Below are positions 11,101-18,234 of a stretch of 64,000 nt of DNA, piece by piece (positions within the stretch are counted from its first letter, which is position 1; every line of letters begins with the position of its first letter). A program made the translations under genes and the position numbers. This DNA comes from Symbiodinium natans (Eukaryota > Sar > Dinophyceae > Suessiales > Symbiodiniaceae), in NCBI GenBank assembly GCA_905221605.1, contig CAJNDS010002080.1, forward strand, positions 1,457,596 to 1,521,595. The letters are read 5' to 3'. The notes below the pieces were generated by a model, which worked only from the letters and a program-made list of their open reading frames with translations, was not told the DNA's origin and searched no databases.

Positions 11101-14100
11101 TTCAGCGTTTCCCGAACATTTCACCCGAAAGATTCACTGAGGTTGAGGGGGGATCGGTTGTTCACGACAACTTCAACTTGCAGGGAGCCAAGCGCCAGGA
11201 CACTTGGTGGACGGGCAGGACCTACTTCCCTATCACAACTGTTGAGCCCGAAGACTTTAAGCATGCCCTTGCCGCTAGATCCAAAACCGAAGCGAAGCGT
11301 GAGGCAAAGCAGAGCAGGTTTAAAGCTATGGACTCCATCAGTGAAGAAGCAATCCCAGCCATGTCCAAGCCGGTAAATGTCATGACATATGACATGAAGG
11401 ACTTCCTCATCTCTTGTGTTGAAAGGTACTGTGAACTCGCGAAGGTCGACAAAAACTCCCTCGTGCATGCCGCAACTCCTTTTCATGAAAACCGCGTGGC
11501 AAGGCCCACGGAAGGAGAAGAAGAGGGGGGCAGGCTACAGCCCATTGCCAGTCGTGTGCTAATGAAAGTTCTTTTTGCAGCCCGCATGGCAAGGTGGGAC
11601 CTCCTGCGTGCCACACAGAGTTTAGCCTCTAGGGTGACCAAATGGTCGCGTGACTGCGATGTCGGACTACACCGCCTAATCTGCTACATCAACTCTTCTC
11701 TCGACCTTAAGATGCAGGGCTTCATCGGGGATCGTGTGAGTGATTGTAAGTTGTGGTTATTCTGTGATGCCGATTGGTCCGGGGAGCACGACAACAAGTC
11801 TACCTCCGGCTGTGCATTGTACCTAGTAGGGCCCAACACATACTATCCTCTGAATGCTTTCTCAAAGAAGCAGACTAGCATTACGATGTCGAGCACTGAG
11901 AGTGAAGTCGTGTCGGCAAATCATGGTGTCAGAGCGCAGGGACTCCCGAGCTTGAGCTTATGGTTGTTCCTATGGAAGCACGTTTCTGTTGACCCCGCCA
12001 GCCGCAAGGCTCGGCCGAAACAGAAGGCTCGCTTTGACACGGATGATATTGTCGCTAGAATCGACCCCGAGCTAGATGAAATTAGGTATGGTGGTAACCC
12101 CCAAGGACGTTCTGTTGCTGATCTTCAAGGCCTCAATGTCGCACTCAGCGACAAGTTCGCAGTACAGGTACTCGAAGACAACCAGGCCACAATCACTATC
12201 CTTTTGAAGGGTGACAGCGAGAAGCTAAGGCACACCGATCGCACCCAAAGGATCTCATTTGGCTGGTTGAAGCAGCAGTTCGAACGAAAGTTTTTCAATC
12301 TGGTTAATGCCGACACCTCCGAACAAGTTGCCGACATCTTCACCAAACCCTTCGCCGAAAGGACCAAGTGGTTGCATGCACTTAGATTGATTAACCATGT
12401 GCTTTGCCCGGATCAGAAGAAGTCCCCTAAAGGAAAGGATTCTGATAGCCACTTGGTAGCCAAACCCTCAATTTCAGCCACCGTCACCGGTCGGCCGGAC
12501 CCTGAGGCCTTGGCGACCGAGGCACTGGAGAAGTCGGACTTCCGCAGCTGTACTGCGGAGAGAATCATTCAGGCATTACCAAAACGAATAAGTAGAACCA
12601 GGAAGAACAAGCTCGAGATTGACGAGGACTCGTACTATCACTCCTGGGGTTTGTACTGGTTCAGTGGCAAGCAAGGACTTACGCGCTCCACTACTCAACA
12701 CCCCAAAACGTGTCAGTTCCTCAATGCGTTCGTCGCTAAGCATGCTGGTCCTGACTTCACTTGGGCGTCCCTTGCTACGAGTAAGAATGCTAAGTCGAAA
12801 CTCCACACTGACAGTCGAAACCTCCAGGACAGCACGAACCTTGCCATCCAATTCGGGGATTTTCAGGACGGAGGACTTTGGGTTGAGGGGCTTGGGAACC
12901 AACCTCAAACTAAACAACAGCTTCCCAATGGCTCCGAAATCTGGGGTTCCGTTTTCACCAAGAAGGACAAACCTTTGTTCTTCTCCCCGACTAGCAAGCA
13001 TGTTGTTCTCCCGTGGACTGGAAACAGGTACTCAATCATTGCGTATACTCCTCATGGATTTCCCCAAATCGGTTCGACACTGTCTCAGCAGCTACAGCAC
13101 TCGGGCTTCAGGCTAAGCCCAACTACTGGCTCGCCGTCTGCTGCAGCCCGGCCTACGCCGAGGCCGGCTGCGCCCAAAGGTGTCGTAATTGTGTGTGGGG
13201 ATACGTCCGTGCCCAAGCTTCACGGAGTTACAATAGTCAATGTCCACGAGTTAACCGAAACCGAAGCCTACCGTACCGTCAGACAAGTCAAAACCCTCTG
13301 CGACGAGGGGGGAAAGGTACTTGTTTACGCGTCGCTGCCGGGTCAAGGCAGTGATAAGTGCTTTCGTTCGGTTAGGACTATTTCACGTTTGCTGAAAAAT
13401 TACCGCATTGATGTTGTTTTGCATGTGCATGATTCTGTCAAAAATGAAGGTCTGCACAACTTTATGACACTTCGATGCCCACATCAGTTTGCACGCATTG
13501 GACATGATATTTTCATGTGCTCGTTTGCAGGGTTTACAGCAGAGACCAAGGTCAGAAACGAACCAGACGCGGTGCATGATCACAGCACTAAGGACGGCAT
13601 CATCCAGAGCATCATTCATTCATGGAAGAATGGTAAGCTCCGCAATGCAAGCCCAAAAGAAGTTGTAGACCTAAGTTCTCTTGCCTGCCCCTGCATTGCG
13701 GGTCGAAAGACCACGCCGAGCACAATGTCCGCCGCTCTCTACCTGAAGGGCGACACCCCGCGTGAGGACTGTGCCTCATGGTGGATTGGCTCCTTGTGGA
13801 GGGCTGTGTTTGCTGAAGAGTTCCGTTTCAGCATTAACCCCTTCTACACCCAGGGCATCCGATATCTGTACAATGAAGTCCCGGTCCAGACAGCAACGTC
13901 ACTGGCCATCAAGGACAATTCTACAGTGTCGGATATTGCCCGCCTAGCGGCTGTGGCCGATGAGGGTCTTGCCCTCTTGCATCCTGCCTCGGGAAGAGGT
14001 AGCATTCGGCAGCTGTTAGTCGTGGGTGACTCAACCCTCTACTTCAAGGCCGGCGCCAAAACAGCATCCACGATTGCTGAGGACCTCGAGGCGATGACCT

Positions 14101-17100
14101 CCACGGGGGCCCCTTTGGATCACTACGCCACGGTGCGAGTGCTGCCAATTTGGGGAAGCAACCTCCGGAAGATCAGGGACACCGTGGTCGAAACCTTCGA
14201 CGAAATGGTGGCCCAGTTGCCCCCTGAACAGCAGGAACAGCAGGTGATCGACATACTGGTTGTCTGGCAGGGAAATGAGCTCTTCGGCAACTATGGGGTC
14301 TTTATTCCCCCGGATCTCCAGTACTGGAACATGCCCCCGGAAGGCTACGCCGCTGAGGGCGATTGGTCGCAGATTGCCAGTGGAGTGTGTGGCAACATCC
14401 GACGAATCGCCGCCCTCAAGGGCAGGCCGTGCTGCGGTGCGATCTCGTTCACTGGACCAGGGCGTGCAACGTATTATAGTTTGCCACACCAATGGGAGGA
14501 AACTATGAAAGTGTTGCTTTCTTACGCCAAGGGTCAGGGGTGCAACGTCTTCGAGTTTGCGAACATGGCTGGTGAGCTGCCCCTCTACGATGTGTACCAC
14601 TTTCGGGAGGACAGGGAAAGCCGCAGCCGCCTGGCAAACTACCTGGCAGCACTGTCGGTTCTGGCCGCAGTGCAGGACATGGTCCAGCACGTTCCGGAGG
14701 ATCTGCTGCAGGAGCTTGCCCGTGATTTCCCCTTTCGTGAGGGTGGGCGCTACAGAGTCCCTGCTGAGTTCGAGTCCGAGTGGTCGAAGAGTAGCGCCGG
14801 CTATCGACACATGATTCCGGCACGGGCCTTCACTCTTGAACCTTGGCAGAGGACTATTGCTCCAGATACCGAACCGTATGTGGAGTTGTCGCAAGAGCAG
14901 GTCGCTCGCGAGACGAGCAACTACCGCCTGGGAGGCCACAAGCAATGGCACCTGAGGCGAGATGCGGACAAACAATACCAGTCCAAGGCCCGCGACGCTG
15001 ATCTTGCGTCCCGAAAGGGAACGCCGGCTTCGAGCTCAAAAGATCCAGAACCTGATGGTGAGGGAAACATAGAGCTCGACAGTCGCTCGTTTGAGCAGGT
15101 CAAGCGCCGGGCACCGTGGATCGTCCCCTATCCCAAGGTGAAGTCGTCCAAAACCGAGAAGAGGGGTAGCCCTGCGAAAGCAGAGGCCGAGCCGTCTCTT
15201 TTCGTTGATGACGTGGAAGACTACCACCTTGGGTGGTCCCGATCTGAAGAACTCATTTTTGATGAGATGCGAGGAATCAACCGCGATGACTTCAACTCAA
15301 TTCCGTTCGACGACCCCAGAATGGTCCACGTGCTTCAGGCAGAGTTGAAGCCTGAAGAGGAAGCCGACATTCCCCATCACATCATGAAGGGGATCACCGG
15401 TTTGGTCAGAGGCCATCGCTCGGGGCGATCGTGGGATCGGACATGGATGCTCGTTGATGAACTCATCGACATCGTGTTGGCGCGGTACAAGATTCTTCTA
15501 GGGACAAGAAGCATCTTCTCGATCGTCTACCATGACAACAAAGCGAGATTCTCACTTCGGTGTATGCCAGATGCTCTTCGCTCCCAGGCACTTGGCCAGG
15601 ACCTTTACCCGGTCTGGATCCATTGTGCCCAGGGCCACGCCCAATCGGCCCGAGACCGCTACACAGACACAGACCTCGCAGTGTCCTGGCTTAGCCCTAA
15701 AAGTCAAGAGGAGATTGGAGATACCGCCGCCTTCGCAGGTAGGCCGCTATTACCAATTGAAAAATGTCCTCCCCGACTGTACCACAGGACTACCAGAGAT
15801 GCTGCGTTGGCAATTGTCGAAGGGTCAATGAAACCTGGGTTTGGAGACTCGGGCAAGGCACACAACTATTTTGCCCTTGCAGCGCTCGAGGACCTCCAGG
15901 TCAAAAGTGGAGTGCGTGCCGACCTTCCCATCGAAATCGTCTACGAGACGAAGCCTGCACTGCAGCACGCATGGCTTTTCATCTCCGAGAGCGACGGCGT
16001 CCTCTGTTCAGAAGAAGTCCCTGGCACATGTGCACTCTACGTGCGCGACACTAGGGACGGATCCTACATTTGGACCAGGCCGTCAACCGAAGGGTCATCT
16101 AGCCCAGCTAACGCTGAGGCCGATGATCCGATGGAGAATGATCAGCCAAGCACTGCAGTGACCGAAGATGCTGAGGCAATTGATCAGGCAGCTTCGAGCC
16201 AGAGCGGTACAAGCTATGCGAAAAGGGTATGCCCCAAGTGCGCGCACGACTACCTCATCGGCCAGACCCTTTGCATCCATTGCGGTCAGTCCTTTATTAC
16301 CCCTCGCTCCCAACTCCATCGCAGAAAGCTGCAATCGGCACGTTACTTCGCAAAGGAATGTGCTGCAGCATCGTTGGGCCGGCACCATCGGGATCTCTCA
16401 GACAGCGACATCCTTCAGGAGATGCGGAGAGATGCAGGTACCCGTGGAGCCATTTCGCCTGAGGCCGAAACGCTTGCTAAAGCAAAGCAGATGGCCAAGC
16501 GTGCACGTAATTTGGGCTTCGAGGGCATAATGGACAGGTTCCGCGGTGACGCACAGTTCGCACTCCAAATGATTGACCAAGGTCATGGAGTTGACGACAT
16601 GCGTGTGTTCCAACTTCTAATTAACGCCGCTCTGCCAAATGAAGGAAGAACTGAGGCACAACGTCGCCTAGGGGTAGGATCCCATGGCACTGGTGCCCGA
16701 TTCCAGGCAGACAATCCGTTTACTACAGCTCGGCTGATTTTCGTGAATTGCACGCCTCAAGAGTTGATTGCTGCGGGTCTAGCGACCACGCCGGACGATC
16801 CTGCCTTCGTAGTGTCTTGGATCGGGGCCATCATGAGCTTGGAGGACTTCATCCAGATCCTTGCGAAGTCCGACACGATTCATCGCTTGGTCACCTTCAC
16901 TGGCACGGAGCCGACCAAAGGCAGCTCTCGATGGTCCCTCGACGAGAATCGGGCTTGGATTCTCGACCTGATCCGCAAGAACCAGGGACCAGCGGAGAGA
17001 GCCTACCTGGCGAAGGACGAGGATGCCCAGCGGTCACGTGAGGCACAGGCAAAGATTGCGTCAGCCAAGCCGAAGGGAAGGGGAAAGGGCGAGCAGAACC

Positions 17101-17180
17101 GTGGCGAGCAGTACCGTGCCCAACGCTATGAATGGACGGATAGCTATCGCCAGGGGGGACGATGGAATCGTCAGTGGTGA
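8151..17180 (+). CDS. pol: Pol polyprotein of the Copia element with extended C-terminus
   Basis: An uninterrupted frame of about 3,000 codons. Integrase: zinc site H8655, H8667, C8688, C8697; catalytic D8790 (TIDHV), D8976 (YSDNA) and E9069 (VIERE), with only 30 residues between the last two instead of about 35. Reverse transcriptase: first Asp at 10506 (ADARQAY) and YVDD at 10773-10784. The WEVD...AVIRHH module lies at 11013-~11240. RNase H: D11766 (CDADW), E11898 (TESE), D12177 (EDNQA) and D12333 (ADIFTKPF), all as in Copia. About 1,600 further residues follow RNase H and are described separately. All core catalytic residues are present, so the element looks competent. Initiation is inferred to be by -1 frameshift; an isolated GTG at 8286 is the first near-start codon but is not a likely eukaryotic start. 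Confidence 0.95.
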   Translation, partial: QLAFSVDSGPCGLAGAAHEHPAGEDEQDEDPGKHLDPEVRDAISKVPPIAISKEQLSKTGWTATEEHRKVIIGHRPKAFRTPASRHPSFVIRTTWVFRGGEWSKIENKADVRELPQKVAKFEEPTILSISIFERPPDNPEPEPDSDHDEAPDDVGGSEKLRLEAETAAHKFTHRPKNPFCKVCQRAKMMAPHARKKGGSSTIASKKFGDHITIDHVITKDFRDFGFEGEKVAFVVKDVWSNFRYVYPAVSKNAEECYENLLHFLQVEDSVGIVYSDNAFELENAVKRIGCRHNTSRAYVDQNKAVIEREIRTVLEGTRANLLQAGLPDKMWPLAAQHHTMALNTSKRFDTETVPWVDRFDEEFSGLAIPFGARIIYWNNPKQNATGSSKFAPTGEEGIFLGYHVQPGFIWKDEYLVAPVKGCRDALENDSLKILRVKRMELPLGELTFPLASPIEDKGPPSLDDQNCFEQHKPTDLNEDDLIEQLFADYVPEGEEDPLDELDRRCAEIDAREKENKEVGEPKPLAPPEPSSSSAPESIKPTWKPHDPNRMPDGSKVPQGYNWDGVRLVRNRRGSKRPPDTPSEFWTSMSRTQREADIERYRRKVELEEAEEQRKRRDAAPAMPVGPRVQEPHREKLSRMYFDKLCEVAQLQYALVARVVSQKEINSNIDAQAALDKEWQKLVDKQCWLSEKVREYSDVASEAQKKGVKAHFGRIFEICSLKGSELPKGHPDRKWKGRSVFQGNRVSDEHNDHAIFAELGSSPASMEAAKVIDVFGSQPGYSKQQADARQAYTQALFKGVETWVRLPRNRWPKEWIKYKDPVCPLMLALYGHPDSGGIWEQHCTKQLTSAGWVAVLPEIWQSIFYHPQLDLLLVVYVDDFKMAGPAENMSKGWKTISDVIDLDPPEPFGRYFGCNHFEESKVMLPREAHPFAYVFDKKVAAPAAGGNPEPTRKEDFWEVDPELGAVIRHHLYPRKRLYVPDEHDVQRFPNISPERFTEVEGGSVVHDNFNLQGAKRQDTWWTGRTYFPITTVEPEDFKHALAARSKTEAKREAKQSRFKAMDSISEEAIPAMSKPVNVMTYDMKDFLISCVERYCELAKVDKNSLVHAATPFHENRVARPTEGEEEGGRLQPIASRVLMKVLFAARMARWDLLRATQSLASRVTKWSRDCDVGLHRLICYINSSLDLKMQGFIGDRVSDCKLWLFCDADWSGEHDNKSTSGCALYLVGPNTYYPLNAFSKKQTSITMSSTESEVVSANHGVRAQGLPSLSLWLFLWKHVSVDPASRKARPKQKARFDTDDIVARIDPELDEIRYGGNPQGRSVADLQGLNVALSDKFAVQVLEDNQATITILLKGDSEKLRHTDRTQRISFGWLKQQFERKFFNLVNADTSEQVADIFTKPFAERTKWLHALRLINHVLCPDQKKSPKGKDSDSHLVAKPSISATVTGRPDPEALATEALEKSDFRSCTAERIIQALPKRISRTRKNKLEIDEDSYYHSWGLYWFSGKQGLTRSTTQHPKTCQFLNAFVAKHAGPDFTWASLATSKNAKSKLHTDSRNLQDSTNLAIQFGDFQDGGLWVEGLGNQPQTKQQLPNGSEIWGSVFTKKDKPLFFSPTSKHVVLPWTGNRYSIIAYTPHGFPQIGSTLSQQLQHSGFRLSPTTGSPSAAARPTPRPAAPKGVVIVCGDTSVPKLHGVTIVNVHELTETEAYRTVRQVKTLCDEGGKVLVYASLPGQGSDKCFRSVRTISRLLKNYRIDVVLHVHDSVKNEGLHNFMTLRCPHQFARIGHDIFMCSFAGFTAETKVRNEPDAVHDHSTKDGIIQSIIHSWKNGKLRNASPKEVVDLSSLACPCIAGRKTTPSTMSAALYLKGDTPREDCASWWIGSLWRAVFAEEFRFSINPFYTQGIRYLYNEVPVQTATSLAIKDNSTVSDIARLAAVADEGLALLHPASGRGSIRQLLVVGDSTLYFKAGAKTASTIAEDLEAMTSTGAPLDHYATVRVLPIWGSNLRKIRDTVVETFDEMVAQLPPEQQEQQVIDILVVWQGNELFGNYGVFIPPDLQYWNMPPEGYAAEGDWSQIASGVCGNIRRIAALKGRPCCGAISFTGPGRATYYSLPHQWEETMKVLLSYAKGQGCNVFEFANMAGELPLYDVYHFREDRESRSRLANYLAALSVLAAVQDMVQHVPEDLLQELARDFPFREGGRYRVPAEFESEWSKSSAGYRHMIPARAFTLEPWQRTIAPDTEPYVELSQEQVARETSNYRLGGHKQWHLRRDADKQYQSKARDADLASRKGTPASSSKDPEPDGEGNIELDSRSFEQVKRRAPWIVPYPKVKSSKTEKRGSPAKAEAEPSLFVDDVEDYHLGWSRSEELIFDEMRGINRDDFNSIPFDDPRMVHVLQAELKPEEEADIPHHIMKGITGLVRGHRSGRSWDRTWMLVDELIDIVLARYKILLGTRSIFSIVYHDNKARFSLRCMPDALRSQALGQDLYPVWIHCAQGHAQSARDRYTDTDLAVSWLSPKSQEEIGDTAAFAGRPLLPIEKCPPRLYHRTTRDAALAIVEGSMKPGFGDSGKAHNYFALAALEDLQVKSGVRADLPIEIVYETKPALQHAWLFISESDGVLCSEEVPGTCALYVRDTRDGSYIWTRPSTEGSSSPANAEADDPMENDQPSTAVTEDAEAIDQAASSQSGTSYAKRVCPKCAHDYLIGQTLCIHCGQSFITPRSQLHRRKLQSARYFAKECAAASLGRHHRDLSDSDILQEMRRDAGTRGAISPEAETLAKAKQMAKRARNLGFEGIMDRFRGDAQFALQMIDQGHGVDDMRVFQLLINAALPNEGRTEAQRRLGVGSHGTGARFQADNPFTTARLIFVNCTPQELIAAGLATTPDDPAFVVSWIGAIMSLEDFIQILAKSDTIHRLVTFTGTEPTKGSSRWSLDENRAWILDLIRKNQGPAERAYLAKDEDAQRSREAQAKIASAKPKGRGKGEQNRGEQYRAQRYEWTDSYRQGGRWNRQW
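12600..13110 (+). other. 2OG-Fe(II) dioxygenase-like domain within Pol
   Basis: The stretch reads LHTDSRNLQDSTNLAI, then GDFQDGGLWVEG, and later SKHVVLPWTGNRYSIIAYT. This supplies the HxD pair (codons 12804 and 12810), the distal His (12999) and an Arg nine residues on (13026) that would hold 2-oxoglutarate. Spacing and the GxFxxGGLWV strand resemble the TET/JBP branch, which hydroxylates pyrimidine bases in DNA, more than AlkB. Dinoflagellate DNA is known to contain hydroxymethyluracil, so a base-modifying role is attractive but is inference. The domain lies directly after RNase H and its linker. Confidence 0.68.
13165..13560 (+). other. unassigned alpha/beta-like segment within Pol
   Basis: It contains hydrophobic strands followed by short polar turns: GVVIVCGDTS, then GKVLVYASLPGQGSD, IDVVLHVHDS and CPHQFARIGHDIFMCSFAG. 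The alternation suggests a Rossmann-like fold. The LPGQGS turn is vaguely like the PC motif of DNA methyltransferases, but no cofactor motif is convincing, so no function is assigned. Confidence 0.35.
13985..14680 (+). other. SGNH-hydrolase-like domain within Pol
   Basis: All four SGNH blocks can be read: LLVVGDST with Ser codon 14031, a Gly in LPIWGSNL (about 14152), QGNEL with Asn codon 14274, and DVYH with Asp 14589 and His 14598. Ser to His spacing is 189 residues, typical for GDSL/SGNH esterases. Family knowledge: these enzymes hydrolyse ester bonds, and an SGNH esterase is also found in ORF1 of CR1-type LINEs. Its role in an LTR element is unknown. The blocks are short, so homology needs a profile search. 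Confidence 0.58.
15224..16080 (+). other. Tpt1/KptA RNA 2'-phosphotransferase-like domain within Pol
   Basis: The motif order follows Tpt1/KptA: a winged-helix-like segment (LVDELIDIVL...FSIVYHDNKARFSL), then HCAQGHAQS (His codon 15636), LYHRTT (His codon 15783), a GKAHNYFALA stretch, and FISESDGVLCSEEVPG near the end, which matches the family's SENGV...VP ending. Family knowledge: Tpt1 removes a 2'-phosphate from tRNA splice junctions using NAD+. The usual catalytic Args look altered: RGH instead of RH, HCAQGH instead of RAxQGH, and Lys where RxH is expected. The copy may therefore bind RNA or NAD+ without standard activity. Confidence 0.7.
16230..16283 (+). other. zinc ribbon within Pol
   Basis: CPKC followed 10 residues later by CIHC gives a four-cysteine zinc ribbon (Cys codons 16230, 16239, 16272 and 16281). 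It follows an acidic linker after the Tpt1-like domain and probably binds nucleic acid or protein. Confidence 0.68.
16320..17180 (+). other. unassigned C-terminal region of Pol
   Basis: About 285 residues, largely alpha-helical in appearance. The middle (RLIFVNCTPQELIAAGLATT, then a MSLEDFIQILAK stretch) looks globular. The end is basic and rich in Arg, Gly and Gln (KPKGRGKGEQNRGEQYR), like an RNA-binding tail. No family recognised. Confidence 0.45.
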
Positions 17181-17672
17181 AACCACTCCCCCCGCCCCTT
17201 TCAAGCTGTAGTGCCATATTTTCATCAATGAAGCCGAGTTGCAGGCAAATCCGACTTATATCGCCCCGCTAACGCGGAGGCCAATACTCATTGTTGCTTT
17301 GCACAAGTAGAAAGATGAATCTTCTTTTCGCCTCATTTCCAACTGGTCACATCGTGACAACTCCGAAACTACCGGCGCCGCACCTCAATTTAACGGCTGA
17401 CGGTACCAATTCGATCCTCACCTCCGGGTTTGACGCGATCGTTGGAGTTTATAAGTGCAAGCATTTTCGGACTTTTGTTTGCCCTCGGAGCAAAATCGAA
17501 TTCACATGTGTCTGACGTGCTGCTGTTGAGCATGTCTTAGTGAACACAAACACTTTTCTACTCCCGCGAGGTGATCGCTTGCCCGTCGCAAGACGAGGCC
17601 GATGTGCGCTCAGTGATGTTTCAGGGTTGCAGTGCAGTCCGCCTTCCCATTGCCAATACTCGGCGAGGGGGG
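17181..17672 (+). other. 3' untranslated region and polypurine tract of the Copia element
   Basis: About 490 nt between the Pol stop and the 3' LTR, with no open frame that continues a domain. A CCGCTAACGCGG palindrome lies near 17266. The last 12 bases end in GAGGGGGG (17665-17672), directly against the LTR. This is where the purine primer for plus-strand DNA synthesis is expected. Confidence 0.8.
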
Positions 17673-17845
17673 TGTAATTTTGCATTGCGATAACCCTTGC
17701 ATTTTAACATCATGTGCATATCGTCCCGTTGCATTACCTCGCAAGCCCTCTGCAGTAGAAAATAGAGCGTTCGCTCCTGCATGGCTTAACGGTATTATCA
17801 ACTCAGTGCTTGTGATTACACCTTGGAGTTTCCCTGATAACTATA
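17673..17845 (+). repeat. 3' LTR (173 bp)
   Basis: Identical to the 5' LTR at 4650-4822. Since both LTRs are copied from one template at integration, zero differences over 173 bp suggests a recent insertion, although gene conversion could also keep them alike. Confidence 0.96.
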
Positions 17846-17850
17846 TCATG
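17846..17850. repeat. target-site duplication, right copy (TCATG)
   Basis: Direct repeat of 4645-4649, immediately after the 3' LTR. Confidence 0.92.
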
Positions 17851-18020
17851 TGCCCATGTGGGTGACCCCCTGAGGCCACGTGAGGGTAAAAACCCACGCG
17901 CAGAGGCCTCGTCATGGCTTTGTATTGTAAAAACCCGCTTGGAAGCCACGGAAGTCCGGGCGGAAGGCTATGTAGGCCGCGGCATAGTTGTGATATGTCA
18001 TGACATTAGAACAATCCCCA

Positions 18021-18174
18021 TATATATATATTATATTATAATTCTATTATATTATAATATATTGTATTTTTTACACACACACACACACACACACGCTTAT
18101 CACTTCGTGTTTTATGTTTCGTATGCATACTTACGTGTATGTCTATACATATATGCACACACACACACACACAC
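18021..18174. repeat. AT- and AC-dinucleotide microsatellites
   Basis: A TA-rich tract (18021-18060) is followed by pure AC repeats (18073-18094) and CA repeats (18156-18174). They lie in the intron of the PARP-like gene between the Copia insertion and exon 18235. Confidence 0.9.
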
Positions 18175-18234
18175 CGGCGCAAGAGTCGTGATGTGTTGTA
18201 CATCTGAATCTCGGACTTCCCACCTGCCTTCGAG

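Larger units (their letters stand above)
4650..17845 (+). mobile_element. complete Ty1/Copia LTR retrotransposon, 13.2 kb, with extra C-terminal domains
   Basis: The ends are two identical 173-bp LTRs flanked by TCATG. Inside are gag-protease (4846-8169), pol in the -1 frame (8151-17180) and a purine tract against the 3' LTR. The Pol order integrase, RT, RNase H is that of the Copia superfamily; Gypsy has integrase last. Both reading frames are intact over 4.1 kb and 9 kb. With identical LTRs, this suggests a recent insertion and possibly an autonomous element. At 13.2 kb it is far longer than usual Copia elements of about 5 kb, mainly because Pol carries about 1,600 residues beyond RNase H. 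It sits in the same orientation as the host PARP-like gene, within an intron. Confidence 0.97.

Noticed and set aside
14031-14975. 314-codon frame on the minus strand inside Pol
   Set aside because: It is antisense to the SGNH-like and following region. The sense strand carries continuous domains, so this is a mirror of a GC-rich gene.
8286-17180. GTG at 8286 as the start of Pol
   Set aside because: The same frame is open back to 8121 and overlaps Gag at a slippery heptamer. GTG initiation is unlikely in a eukaryotic nuclear gene.
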